DNA of 64,000 nucleotides from positions 3,224,001 through 3,288,000 of the forward strand of contig JADKAF010000001.1 of the NCBI GenBank assembly GCA_016719295.1. Direction: 5' to 3'. The position numbers and the translations under genes were made by a program. Below the pieces are notes generated by a model. The model was not told where the DNA came from, searched no databases, and was given only the letters and a program-made list of their open reading frames with translations. Shown piece after piece: positions 1 to 9,885 of the stretch; the first letter of the stretch is position 1; the number at the start of each line of letters is the position of its first letter. Origin of the DNA: Planctomycetota bacterium. Its GTDB lineage: Bacteria; Planctomycetota; UBA1135; JADKAF01.

Positions 1-1603
1 AGCTTCACGCGCTCCTTGCGCTGCGGATCGCTCGCCGGCGCCACCTCGAGCTCGACCGACTCCAGCACCGCGTTGCCGTTCGGCGCGCGGCCGACCTTGC
101 CGCCGGGCAAGCGCGGATCGGCGAGCGCCTCGAGCGCGAGCAAGCGGAGCCCACGGCGCACGGTGCGGAGCTCGAGATGGTGCTCGTCCTGCGCGGGGTT
201 CTCCCCGCTCGCGAAGACGGAGCCGTCGGGCTCGATCGCGAGGGCGGCGCCCTCGAGCGAGCGCGCGCCGATCAGCTCGAGGGGCGCCCACGCGAGGCCG
301 GCCTTCAGCGGCAGGCTCTGCAGGAACTCGGCGCGCGCGGCGAGATCTTCCGGCGTCTCGCGCGCGAGCTCCTCGCGCAAAGCCTGCGCCAGCGATCGCA
401 GCCCGTCGGCGGCGCGCTGCTGCTCCGGCGTCGGCACGGTGAGGAAGGGCTCGTGCGCGCGGTTCGGATCCGGCGATTGCGAATAGAGCCCCGGCTCTTC
501 GTTCGAGTTGAAGAACGCGTAGAGAGAGTAGAAGTCGCCCTGCGTCAGCGGATCGTACTTGTGATCGTGGCAGCGCGCGCAGCCCATCGTCAGCCCGAGG
601 AACACCGACGAGACCGTGGTCGCGCGATCCGCCGCATACTCGACGAGATATTCCTCGTCGATCGCGCCGCCCTCATCGGTCGTCACGTGCGCGCGGAGGA
701 AGCCCGTCGCGATCTTCTGATCGACCGTGGGCTCCGGCAGCAGGTCCCCGCGATCTGCTCGGTGAGGAAGCGATCGAAGGGCACATCGTCGCCGAACGCG
801 CGCAGCACCCAGTCGCGATAGGGCCAGATCTGGCGGCCCGCATCCATGTGGATGCCGCAGGTGTCGGCGTAGCGCGCGAGGTCGAGCCACGCGCCGCCCA
901 TGCGCTCCGCGTAGCGCGTGCGGTAGGGCTCCTCTTCGCGCAAGCGCCGGCTCCACCCGCGCAGCGCCTGCGGGTCGGGATCGGCGAGGAACGCGTCGAG
1001 CTCCTGCGGCGTCGGCGGCAGCCCGGTGAGATCGAGGAAGAGTCGCCGCAGGGCGACTTCTTTCTCGGCCGGCGGGCTGGGCTCGAGGCCGCGGCGCTCG
1101 AGCTCGGCGAGCACGAAGCGGTCGATGCCGTTCGCGCACCAGGCCTCGTTCTTCACGGCCGGAGCTGCGACTTCCTTCGGCGGCACGAAGGACCAGTGCT
1201 CCTCGTAAGCGGCGCCCTCCGCGATCCAGCGCGAGAGCAGGTCGATCTCGACCTTCGAGAGCGCGCGCTTGTGCGACTCCGGCGGCGGCATCCGCTCCTC
1301 GGGATCGTCGCTCGCCACGCGGGCGAGCAGCACGCTCCGCTCCGGCGCGCCCGGCACGATCGCGGCCCCGCCGTCGCGCGGCGCGAGCGCTCCCTCGCGC
1401 GTGTCGAGGCGCAGCTCCGCGCTGCGCTGCGTCGCGTCGGGGCCGTGGCAGCGGAAGCAGCGGTCCGAGAGGATCGGCCGCACGTCGCGGCCGTAGCGCA
1501 CGGCATCGACCGGCGGCGCAGCAGCAGGAGCTTGCGCCGCGAGACCGCCGGGCGACAGCGCCGCGGCGAGGCCGACTCCGGCCAGGAGGACGAGGTTTCG
1601 CAC
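1..1603 (-). CDS. PSCyt1/DUF1549 cytochrome-domain protein, frameshifted and partial
   Basis: Exported protein of the planctomycete cytochrome (PSCyt1) plus DUF1549 (PSCyt2) family; the family often continues into DUF1553, but its function is not established. From a GTG at 1603 there is a signal peptide ending near AAQA (residue 24), then a heme motif CFRCH at residues 49-53 and the DUF1549 motif series (LDLTGLPPT, WLDLARYADT, FDRFLTEQIAG). At residue about 285 the frame breaks. Reading on from 745 in the -1 shifted frame gives 248 stop-free codons with typical family sequence (DLLPEPTVDQKIATGF, GCARCHDHKYDP, YSLYAFFNS). One extra G in the C run at 746-749 (G on the coding strand) restores a single frame, so this is a recent mutation or an assembly error. 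The 3' end lies outside the window. The start is chosen for the signal peptide; no good ribosome binding site is visible. Confidence 0.85.
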
Positions 1604-1851
1604 GCTCTTCGTGGGGCTCGGACGGAGGGAGAACCGGACGACGCACGAGGCGCCGCCGGGAAGGGCGCGCGATCCTAGCGCGCTTCGAGAGCCGGTGCCT
1701 CCCCCCGCAAGGCCCAGGCGGAGCTCAGCGTCGCGCGCTCTCCGCGCCACACCATCGGAAGCGGCAGCGCGGCGGCGCGCGGAAGGACCTGTCCCTCGCG
1801 GGCCGCGCTTCGCGTCTGCCGACCGCAATACGTCGAACTCGGGTTCCCGCC

Positions 1852-3903
1852 ATGCCCTCCCTCCCGCTGCGCTTGCGCTCCGCGCTCCTGCTCTTTCCCT
1901 GCGCCACGCCTCTCGCCGCGCAGACCCAATCGCAGACGCTGCCCGCGGGCTTCGAGAGCACGCTCGGGAACAGCGGCAGCAACGAGCCGTTCCGCGTCGC
2001 CGAGCCGCAGCGCCATCACTTCGTCTACGACGCGAGCGAGTTCGCCGCGAGCGGCCCGATCCGCATCCACTCGATCGCGTTCCGGCCCCCCGCGAACGTC
2101 ACGAGCTGGAATGCCGTCACCTATCTCGACCTGCGCGTCGCCCTCGCCACCGCGTCGGTCGACTATCGCGCGCAGAGCTACCGCCGATACTTCGAGGACA
2201 ACTTCGCCTCGTGGCCGGTCGAGCTCTTCCAGGGCGACTACACCTTGGCGTCGGGAACCTCCGCGGGTCCCGGGCCGCGGCCCTTCGTGCTCTCGTTCCC
2301 CTCGGCGACGGGGTACGTCTATCACCCCGGCCTCGGGCGCGACCTGCTCGTCGAAGTCGCGACGCCCAGCCGCGGCGGCCAGCCGAACCCACTCGGGCTC
2401 GGGCTCGAGCTCGCCAGCGGCGCGTTGGGCACCGTCGGCGGGAGCGACTACCTTCGGCGCAACAATCCGGTCTCGGCTTTCATCGACATCTACCCGCTCG
2501 CGGATGCCGTGCCGGTCGCGCGCCTCGAGTACTCGCCCTTCAGCGGCGTGCACGCCGACTTCGGCGCCTCGCGCGTGCGCGGCTTCTCCCCGCTCGCGGT
2601 GCAGCTCAACGACCGCAGCTTCACGACGCATCCGGGCGGCATCGCCTCGATCGCCTGGGACTTCCAGAACGACGGCATCTTCGATGCCAGCGGTCCTTCG
2701 GCGACGGCGACCTACACCGCGCCGGGCAGCTACACCGTGCGCCTGCGCGTCCGCGACGCCGGCGGCGCCGCGAGCGAGCGCCTCGCGACGCAGCTCGTCC
2801 ACGTCTTCGCACCGCCGACCTCGAACACGCAGTCGGCGGAGATCCTGAACTTCCACTTCGACGAGCTGCGCGGGAACCGCGCCTTCAACGCGGCCTCGAC
2901 GAGCTTCGCGCCGAGCTTCGGGACCTTCCCGGTGAGCACGTGGCAAGGTGCGGCGAATCGCGCCGGCTTCCAAGCGAACGAGCCCGGCTTCGGCTGCGTC
3001 GCCGCCAACGCCGCGAACCCCGCGAGCCACCTCTTCGACACGGGCTGGCCCGTCGAGCTCTGCGGCGCGTGGACGCTCGCGTGGTGGCAACGCCGCGTCG
3101 GAGCGCACGGCCCGGAGACGATGCGCGTCGCGAGCTTCGGCGCCGAGGCGAAGATCGAGACCGGAGGTGCGCTCTTAAACTCGTTCGAACTCTCGATCTC
3201 CATCCCGGCCACGCGCCTGCGCTCGAACGGCGGCGCCGACAGCCCGCTCGGCGTCTGGACGCACGTCGCGCTCGTCGTCGATGACAACGCCGGCACCGCG
3301 GAGTGGCGCATCAACGGCGTCGTGAACGCGAGCCAGTCCTTTACACCGAGGACCTTCCGCATGCGCAGCGTGCGCACCCTCGAGTTCGGCGGTAGCGCGA
3401 GCAGCAGCGGGGTGCCTTACCTGCGCTCCTACGACCTCGACGATCTCCGGCTCTACTCGCGCGTGGTGCCGATCGCGCCGCGCGGACCGCTCGTCTCCTG
3501 GACGCCGCAGCGCGCGGTGAACACGCGCTACGACTTCGGCTGCTCTACCTCGGGCGGGGTCCCCGCGATCGACGGCAACAGCGCGCCCGCCCTCGGCAAC
3601 GCGAGCTACGCGATCACCCTCGCCGGGCTGCCGGCCGGCAGCACCGCGACCCTCGTCGTCGGCTTCACGACGCACGTGTTCGGGATCTTCCCGCTCGACC
3701 TGAGCTCGCTGCTCGGGCCGGGCTGCGCGCTGGCGCCGTTCCCGGACCTCTCCTTCCCCGTCGCGGCGCCGAGCGGCAGCGCCTCGTTCGCTGCGCCGAT
3801 CCCCGCGGATCCGCTGCTCGTCGGCGCCCACAGCTACTGCCAGTGGCTCGCCACGGGGCCGAGCCTCGCGCTCTCCCCGGGCCTCGACATCCATCTGAGC
3901 TGA
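1852..3903 (+). CDS. Secreted PKD and LamG-like domain protein
   Basis: Secreted or surface protein of 683 residues. The signal peptide spans about residues 1-23, ending at LAAQ. The N-terminal third is unrecognised. A PKD-type domain lies around residues 230-320 (AWDFQNDGIFDASG, then YTAPGSYTVRLRVRDAGG). A LamG/concanavalin-like jelly-roll lies around 330-540 (TLAWWQRRVG, GVWTHVALVVDDNAGTAEW, DLDDLRLYSR). The last 100 residues form a beta-rich module with AAPIPADPLLVG that resembles the C-termini of other secreted proteins in this window. PKD and LamG domains usually mediate adhesion or carbohydrate binding; no catalytic residues were recognised. It is transcribed away from the cytochrome gene across a 248-bp gap in which nothing else is seen. 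Confidence 0.85.
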   Translation: MPSLPLRLRSALLLFPCATPLAAQTQSQTLPAGFESTLGNSGSNEPFRVAEPQRHHFVYDASEFAASGPIRIHSIAFRPPANVTSWNAVTYLDLRVALATASVDYRAQSYRRYFEDNFASWPVELFQGDYTLASGTSAGPGPRPFVLSFPSATGYVYHPGLGRDLLVEVATPSRGGQPNPLGLGLELASGALGTVGGSDYLRRNNPVSAFIDIYPLADAVPVARLEYSPFSGVHADFGASRVRGFSPLAVQLNDRSFTTHPGGIASIAWDFQNDGIFDASGPSATATYTAPGSYTVRLRVRDAGGAASERLATQLVHVFAPPTSNTQSAEILNFHFDELRGNRAFNAASTSFAPSFGTFPVSTWQGAANRAGFQANEPGFGCVAANAANPASHLFDTGWPVELCGAWTLAWWQRRVGAHGPETMRVASFGAEAKIETGGALLNSFELSISIPATRLRSNGGADSPLGVWTHVALVVDDNAGTAEWRINGVVNASQSFTPRTFRMRSVRTLEFGGSASSSGVPYLRSYDLDDLRLYSRVVPIAPRGPLVSWTPQRAVNTRYDFGCSTSGGVPAIDGNSAPALGNASYAITLAGLPAGSTATLVVGFTTHVFGIFPLDLSSLLGPGCALAPFPDLSFPVAAPSGSASFAAPIPADPLLVGAHSYCQWLATGPSLALSPGLDIHLS

Positions 3904-3988
3904 GCGGGCGCGTCGGGCGGGGAACGCGCGGACCAGGAGTGCGCAGGTGCGCCGAGCACCTCGCAGCTCGTAGATTGGGCCGAGCCGC

Positions 3989-4606
3989 ATGTCCCCGCTC
4001 ACTCCCGAAGACATCACGCGCGCGCTCGAGCGCGCAGCCGAGGGCCACGGCTCGGCGGCCAGCGAGCTGCTGCCGCTCGTCTACGACGAGCTCCGCCGCC
4101 TCGCGCAGAGCCACATGCGGCGCGCCGCTCCGGAGCACACCTTGCAGGCGACGGCGCTGGTGCACGAGGCCTACCTGAAGCTCGTGCGCGCGCCCCCCGA
4201 CGGCTGGCAAGGCCGCGCGCACTTCTTCGCCGTCGCCGCGACGGCCATGCGGCAGGTGCTCGCGAACCACGCGCGCGACGCGCAGGCCGCGAAGCGCGGG
4301 GGCGAGGGCCGCGTGAAGGTGACGCTCTCCGAGCAGCTCGCCGATGCGCGCGCATCGCGCGACGTGGATGCGCTCTGCCTCCACGAAGCGCTCGCGAAGC
4401 TCGCCGAGCTCGATCCGCAGCAGTACCGCGTCGTCGAGCTGCGCACCTTCACGGGCCTCTCGGTCGAGGAGGTCGCGGAGGTGCTGTCGATCTCGACGGC
4501 GACGGTGAAGCGCGAATGGCGCGCGGCCCGCGCGTGGCTCGCGGCCGAGCTCGGAGAACCCGGTGGCGACGGCGCGGAGCCCACGGCGCCGCGGACGGAC
4601 GCGTGA
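3989..4606 (+). CDS. ECF sigma factor, Planctomycetes Sig-70_X6 type
   Basis: RNA polymerase sigma factor of 205 residues. Region 2 spans about residues 20-95 (LVYDELRRLA, HTLQATALVHEAYLKL, FFAVAATAMRQVLANHARD) and region 4 about 125-190 (VVELRTFTGLSVEEVAEVL, STATVKREWRAARAWL). LVHEAYLKL followed by RAHFFAVAA is typical of the PF07638/TIGR02999 group, which is expanded in Planctomycetes and often sits beside protein kinases. Its stop codon overlaps the GTG start of the downstream kinase gene (4603-4606), so the two are very likely translated together. The kinase probably controls this sigma factor or a shared pathway; that is inference. No anti-sigma factor gene is adjacent. Confidence 0.95.
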   Translation: MSPLTPEDITRALERAAEGHGSAASELLPLVYDELRRLAQSHMRRAAPEHTLQATALVHEAYLKLVRAPPDGWQGRAHFFAVAATAMRQVLANHARDAQAAKRGGEGRVKVTLSEQLADARASRDVDALCLHEALAKLAELDPQQYRVVELRTFTGLSVEEVAEVLSISTATVKREWRAARAWLAAELGEPGGDGAEPTAPRTDA

Positions 4607-7134
4607 ACGCCGAGCTGCACCGCCGCGCGAAGGAGCTCTTCCTCGACGCCTGCGATCTGCCGCTCGAGGAGCGCGCGGGCTTCCTCGCGCAGCGCTGCGG
4701 CGAGGACGCCGAGCTGCGCGCTGCCGTGGAGCGGCTCCTCGCGCATGACGGCGCGCCGAGCGCGATCGCCGAACGCGTGGTGCACGAGCAGCTCGCAGCC
4801 CTGCTCGACGAGGAGAGAGCGCGCGCGCTGCCCGCAGAGATCGATCGCTATCGCGTACTCGGTCTGCTCGGCGAGGGCGGCTTCGGCGCGGTGTACGAGG
4901 CGGAGCAGCTCGAGCCCGTGCGCCGCGTCGTCGCGCTGAAGGTGCTGAAGCCGGGCATGGACTCGCGGCAAGTGCTCGCGCGCTTCGCGGCCGAGCGCCA
5001 GACGCTGGCGCTGATGAGCCATCCCTGCATCGCCACCGTGCTCGACGCCGGCATCACCGCGGAAGGTCGCCCGTTCTTCGCGATGGAGCGCGTCCAGGGC
5101 GTGCCGCTCGGGCGCTACTGCGACGAGCAGCAGCTCGATCTCGCGGCGCGGCTGCAGCTCTTCCTGCGCATCTGCGGCGCCGTGCTGCACGCGCATCAGA
5201 AGGGCATCGTCCATCGCGATCTCAAGCCCTCGAACCTGCTCGTCGCGACCGTCGACGGTTCACCGCTCCCGAAGGTCATCGACTTCGGCATCGCGAAGGC
5301 GCTGCAGCCGCTCGAACTCGATGCGGACATCACGCGCGAGCGCGGGCTCTTCCTCGGTACGCCCGAGTACGTGAGCCCCGAGCAAGCCGCGGGCGAGCTC
5401 GACATCGACACGCGGAGCGACATCTATTCGCTCGGCGCCGTGCTCTACGAGCTGCTCGCGGGAACGACGCCGCTCGAGCGCGAGACGACGCGACAGCTCG
5501 GCTTGCCCGCGCTGCTCCAGCGCATCCAGAGCGAGGTTCCGCCGCGCCCTTCGCTGCGCATCGCGGAGGGGAGCGAGCGAGTCCAAGCCATCGCGCGCGC
5601 GCGCCGCACCGATCCGCAGAGCCTCGCTCGCGCGCTGCGCGGCGATCTCGACTGGATCGCGCTGAAGGCCCTCGCGAAGGAGCGCGCCGAGCGCTATCCG
5701 ACGGTGAGCGCGCTCGCCGAGGACTTGGAGCGCTACCGCCGCGGCGAGCCCGTGCTCGCGCGCGCGCCGAGCTTCGCCTACCGCGGCGCGCGCTTCGCGC
5801 GCCGCAACCGCGCCGCGTTGCTCGCCGCCGCCGCGATGCTCCTCTTGCTGATCGGCGGCATCGTCGGCACGAGCCTCGGCCTCGTGCGCGCGCTACGCTC
5901 GCAAGGCGAAGCCGAAGAGGCCCGGCGCCGCGCGGAAGCGTTCAGCGAGATCCTCCTCTCCGCGCTCGCCTCCGGCGATCCGCTGGAAGGCGGCAGCGTC
6001 GATCGGCGCGTCTCCGAGGTCATGCAGCGCGTCGTCGAGGATCTCGACGCCGGAGCGCTGCGCCAGCATCCGGAGTCCGAGGCCGAGGTGCAGATGCGCG
6101 TCGCGCGCACCCTGCTCGGCAACGATCACCCCGCCGAAGGTCTGCAGCTCGCGGAGCGCTCCCTCGCGTTCTACGACGCGGCGGGCCCCACGCACGCCGT
6201 CGACGCCGCGCGCGCGCGCATGCTCGTCGCGATCCACCTCGATCGGCTCGGACGCACGAGCGAAGCCGAGCCGCTCTTCCGCGCGGTGCTCGACGCGCGA
6301 AGAGCGCAGCAGCCGGGCGATCACAGCGAGCTCGCGTACGCGCTGCGCGGCCTCGGCGTCGTGCTGCAACATCGCGGGCGGCTCGACGAAGCCGAGGCGC
6401 ACTACCGCGAAGCGCTCGCGATGGAGCGCCGCCTGCATCCCGAGGATCACGTGGAGATCGCTTCGGCGCTGAACAACCTAGGCTCGCTGCTGCAGACGAA
6501 GGGCCGCAGCGCGGAGGCGGAGGCGAGCTTTCGCGAAGCGCTCGAGATGCGGCGCCGTCTCCGCCCCGGAGGTGACCCGCTCACGGCGCGCGCCCTCGCC
6601 AACCTGGCCCAGTCGCTGCTCGCCCAGCGCCGCCCGGCCGAAGCGGAGCCGCTGGCGCAGGAAGCGCTCGAGATGTTCCGCCGCACGCTGCCGACCGATC
6701 ACGCCGACCTCGCGATCGGATGGACGAGCGTCGCGTTCGCCCATCAAGCGTGTAGCCGAGCCGCCGAAGCCGAGGCAGCGCTGCGCGAAGCGCTGGCGCT
6801 CTACCGGCGCAATGCCACCGGCGATCACCACCAGGTCGCCGGCGCCCTGGCGAATCTCGCCGACCTGCTCCTCGGATTGCGTCGCGACGGGGACGCCGAG
6901 GCTCTGCTCGGAGAGGCGCTCGCGATGCTGGAGCGCCTCTTCCCCGAGGGTCATCCCCTCGCGGTTCGCTGCGGCGCGAATCGAGCCGTGGCGCTCTTGC
7001 GGACCTCGCGCCCCGAGGAGGCGCTCGAGGCGGCCCAACGGGCGGCGGAGCTCGGGCGCGCGATCCTCGAACCGACGAGCTCGCTGCGCGCGCAGACCGA
7101 GAAGATCCTCCAGCAGATCCAGAGCGGGCGCTGA
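4603..7134 (+). CDS. Serine/threonine protein kinase with TPR repeats
   Basis: Membrane-anchored Hanks-type kinase, 843 residues from the GTG at 4603; the GTG overlaps the sigma-factor stop as GTGA. Upstream in-frame starts would overlap the sigma gene further and add low-complexity Arg-rich sequence, so they were rejected. The glycine loop GEGGFG is at residues 90-95, the ATP lysine at about 113 (VALKVLKPGMD), the catalytic loop HRDLKPSN at 204-211, DFG at 227-229, and the activation segment FLGTPEYVSPEQAAG follows. All key kinase residues are present. One transmembrane helix lies at about 405-427. The outer part holds many TPR units (for example AEAEASFREALEMRRRL), likely a protein-binding sensor. 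Confidence 0.95.
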   Translation: MNAELHRRAKELFLDACDLPLEERAGFLAQRCGEDAELRAAVERLLAHDGAPSAIAERVVHEQLAALLDEERARALPAEIDRYRVLGLLGEGGFGAVYEAEQLEPVRRVVALKVLKPGMDSRQVLARFAAERQTLALMSHPCIATVLDAGITAEGRPFFAMERVQGVPLGRYCDEQQLDLAARLQLFLRICGAVLHAHQKGIVHRDLKPSNLLVATVDGSPLPKVIDFGIAKALQPLELDADITRERGLFLGTPEYVSPEQAAGELDIDTRSDIYSLGAVLYELLAGTTPLERETTRQLGLPALLQRIQSEVPPRPSLRIAEGSERVQAIARARRTDPQSLARALRGDLDWIALKALAKERAERYPTVSALAEDLERYRRGEPVLARAPSFAYRGARFARRNRAALLAAAAMLLLLIGGIVGTSLGLVRALRSQGEAEEARRRAEAFSEILLSALASGDPLEGGSVDRRVSEVMQRVVEDLDAGALRQHPESEAEVQMRVARTLLGNDHPAEGLQLAERSLAFYDAAGPTHAVDAARARMLVAIHLDRLGRTSEAEPLFRAVLDARRAQQPGDHSELAYALRGLGVVLQHRGRLDEAEAHYREALAMERRLHPEDHVEIASALNNLGSLLQTKGRSAEAEASFREALEMRRRLRPGGDPLTARALANLAQSLLAQRRPAEAEPLAQEALEMFRRTLPTDHADLAIGWTSVAFAHQACSRAAEAEAALREALALYRRNATGDHHQVAGALANLADLLLGLRRDGDAEALLGEALAMLERLFPEGHPLAVRCGANRAVALLRTSRPEEALEAAQRAAELGRAILEPTSSLRAQTEKILQQIQSGR

Positions 7135-7262
7135 GCTCGCGCCGAGATCCCCGAGAGCGCGCGAGGAAAAGCGGCGCGGGCTGATCCCCGACCGAGTGAA
7201 TCCGTGTGAACGCGGACGAGGCCCCCATCGGTCGGGTGCCGCAGCTCTCCTCGAGGTCGTCC

Positions 7263-9851
7263 ATGCGTCGCGTGCTCTCCGTCGTTCGCGCTCTCTCCGG
7301 TCTCGCGTGCCTCGCCGCTGCCAGCGGCGGCGCGCTCCACTCGCAGTGCTTCCCGACGCCGCTCCCGGGCGGCCTCGATCCCAAGACCGCCGGGATGATC
7401 CTGGCCTCGGCGCTCTGGGATCCGGATGGCGCCGGTCCGCTGGAGCAGCGCCTGTTGAGCGGCGGCAGCTTCACGCAGCTCGCCGGCGTGCGCGCGCCGG
7501 TGGTCTGGTGGGACCGCGCGAGCGGGACCTGGCGCGCCGTGGGTCCCGAGAACGCCGCGTTCGCCGGCGAGATCCGCGCGATCGAGACGCGTGCGAACGG
7601 CGAGCTCTTCGTCAGCGGACAGTTCGGCCAGATCGGCAACGTCTCCGCCAGCAACATCGCGCGCTTCGACGGCACGAGCTGGAGCAGCGTCGGCGGCGGA
7701 ACCTCGGGGCTCGTCGAGTGCCTGGTGCGTCTCAGCGACGACTCGATCGCGGCCGGAGGCATCTTCAGCTCTGCCGGTGGAGTCCCGTGCGGGAACCTCG
7801 CACGCTGGGACGGCAGCGCCTGGTCTTCACTCGGCGGCAGCGGGACGAACGGCTACGTGGCGGCGCTCGCGGTCGCACCGAACGGCGCGCTCTACGTCGG
7901 TGGCAGCTTCACGACGGCCGGAGGCCAGAGCACGCCGCGCATCGCGCGCTGGAGCGGTGGCTTCTGGGCCCCGCTGGGGGCGGGCTCGACCAACGACATC
8001 TACGACCTCGCCATCGCCAATGACGGAGCGCTGATCGCCGGCGGCGCGCGGCAGCCGATCACGGGTTCGTCGCTGAGGCGCTGGGACGGCGCGCAGTGGG
8101 GCTACATCGGTCCCGCCGGTGGCGCCGGCGGCGACGTCTTCGAAGTCGAGATCGCCTCCAACGGCGATCTCCTGATCGCGGGCGACTTCTCCACCGTGAT
8201 CGGGACCTCGACGGCGATGTACGACCTCGCGCGCTGGAATGGCAGCGCCTGGCAGCGCCAGACGGATGTCACCGCGAGTGCTTATCACAACCTCTTCACC
8301 TACGCGCCGGGCTTCCAGCGCGCGCTGCTCGCCTTGCCCGGCGGAGAGATCTTCACGGCGCTGCACACGCGCCCCACGCCCACGAGCTCGCTCGTCGACT
8401 GCTATCCCGCGCTCCACGACGGGCGCGCGTGGACCTTCGTCGGCAGCGGGTTGCGCGCCACGACGACCGCGACGATCCGCGCGCTGGCGCTCGATGGCAC
8501 GGGCGCACCGATCGCCGTCGGAGGCTTCGCGACGCCCGACGGCTGGCATGTCGCGCAGCGCTTCGCCAATGGGCGTTGGCAGCCGTTCGCTCGCGCGACC
8601 TTCGGCGGGGAATGCCGCTTGATCGACGTGTTCCCGAACGGCGATCTGCTGATCGCAGGAACGGGCACCAATCTCGATGGCATAGGGAATCCCGCGTTCC
8701 TGCTCTGGAACGGCTCGAGCTGGAGCGTGTTCCCGACCTGGGGGAGCATGCCGAACAACTCGAGCGCGATGGCCGTGCTGCAGAACGGCCACGTCTTCGC
8801 CTACGGCATCGTCGGCAGCGTGCGCGCGTTCTGCCTCTGGGATGGATTCACCTGGTGGCGCCTCGCCGAGCCCGACCTCTCGACGCAGGTCGAGGTCATG
8901 TACGAGCGCGCGAACGGCGACGTCGTGATCGGCGGGAGCTTCACGTCGCTGCTCGGCCCCGCGGTGGGGACCAACCTAGTGAAGTACAGTCCGATCACCG
9001 GCTGGAACCCCGTGACCACCGGAGGGAATCCGAACGGCCGCGTCACCGCCGTCGGCGAGACGAACGATGGCGCGCTCGTGATCGCGGGCTCGTTCACTTC
9101 GATCGGCGGCGTCGCGGCGAATGGGATCGCCATGCTGCGCGGTAACACGTGGAGCGCGGTGGGCGCGGGGATCGCGCCGACCGGCAACGGTGTCCGCAGC
9201 ATCGAAGCGCTGCCCGACGGCGGCTTCGCGATCGCCGGAGAGTTCACGACGCTGGGTGGGCCTTTCACGCACGCCGGCTTGGCCCGCTGGAGCGGCTCGA
9301 CGTGGGAAGCGGTGGTCGGCCCCGTGAACGGCCTCGTGCGCGACCTCCTCTGGAACGGCGATCACCTGGAGCTCGGTGGCCAGTTCACGAACCTGGGAAT
9401 CGACGGCGCGGCGAGCTACGCACGACTCCACACGAACTGCCCCGCCGCGCAGACGACCATCGGCGCGGGCTGCGCGAGCTCGGGCGGCGCCAACCTGCTC
9501 TCCGTGACTTCGCTCCCCTGGGTCGGCGGCACCTATCGCGCCCGCGCCACGGGCTTGCCGACGAATGGCTTTGCCATCTCGCTGATCGGTCTCTCGACGC
9601 TCTCGATCCCGCTCGACGCGGTGTTCGCCGAAGGCGTCCCCGGCTGCACCTGGCACGTCGCGATGGACTTCCTCTACGCGCTCCCGACGAGCGGCGGCAG
9701 CGCCGAGATCTCGGCACCGCTGCCGCTCAGCTACGACCTGGTCGGCGGCCAGTTCTATCACCAGATGCTCCCCGTCGAGCTCACCCCCGGCGGCGCGCTG
9801 CTCGAGCTCACCGCCACCAACGCCGAGCGCTTGACCATCGGCCTCTTCTGA
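7263..9851 (+). CDS. Secreted repeat protein, propeller-like
   Basis: Secreted protein of 862 residues. The start at 7263 is preferred over 7206 because it gives a clean signal peptide (MRRVLSVVRAL... to about residue 27). The body is some 12-13 copies of a unit of about 45-65 residues with the pattern GGSFTTAGG...IARWDGSAWSSLG. Units of this kind (PF17164/DUF5122-like, kelch-like) are expected to fold as beta-propeller blades. After the repeats comes a Cys-containing linker (GAGCASSGGAN) and a C-terminal beta-rich module of about 110 residues, comparable to the one shared by other secreted proteins here. No enzymatic motif was seen. The 128 bp before it hold no other gene. Confidence 0.85.
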   Translation: MRRVLSVVRALSGLACLAAASGGALHSQCFPTPLPGGLDPKTAGMILASALWDPDGAGPLEQRLLSGGSFTQLAGVRAPVVWWDRASGTWRAVGPENAAFAGEIRAIETRANGELFVSGQFGQIGNVSASNIARFDGTSWSSVGGGTSGLVECLVRLSDDSIAAGGIFSSAGGVPCGNLARWDGSAWSSLGGSGTNGYVAALAVAPNGALYVGGSFTTAGGQSTPRIARWSGGFWAPLGAGSTNDIYDLAIANDGALIAGGARQPITGSSLRRWDGAQWGYIGPAGGAGGDVFEVEIASNGDLLIAGDFSTVIGTSTAMYDLARWNGSAWQRQTDVTASAYHNLFTYAPGFQRALLALPGGEIFTALHTRPTPTSSLVDCYPALHDGRAWTFVGSGLRATTTATIRALALDGTGAPIAVGGFATPDGWHVAQRFANGRWQPFARATFGGECRLIDVFPNGDLLIAGTGTNLDGIGNPAFLLWNGSSWSVFPTWGSMPNNSSAMAVLQNGHVFAYGIVGSVRAFCLWDGFTWWRLAEPDLSTQVEVMYERANGDVVIGGSFTSLLGPAVGTNLVKYSPITGWNPVTTGGNPNGRVTAVGETNDGALVIAGSFTSIGGVAANGIAMLRGNTWSAVGAGIAPTGNGVRSIEALPDGGFAIAGEFTTLGGPFTHAGLARWSGSTWEAVVGPVNGLVRDLLWNGDHLELGGQFTNLGIDGAASYARLHTNCPAAQTTIGAGCASSGGANLLSVTSLPWVGGTYRARATGLPTNGFAISLIGLSTLSIPLDAVFAEGVPGCTWHVAMDFLYALPTSGGSAEISAPLPLSYDLVGGQFYHQMLPVELTPGGALLELTATNAERLTIGLF

Positions 9852-9885
9852 CACCCCCATCTCCCCAACCGCCCACTCCGGCGAC

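Noticed and set aside
7135..7262. A small gene or RNA between the kinase and the repeat protein
   Set aside because: No frame with a start and coherent sequence, no tRNA-like fold and no hairpin was seen.
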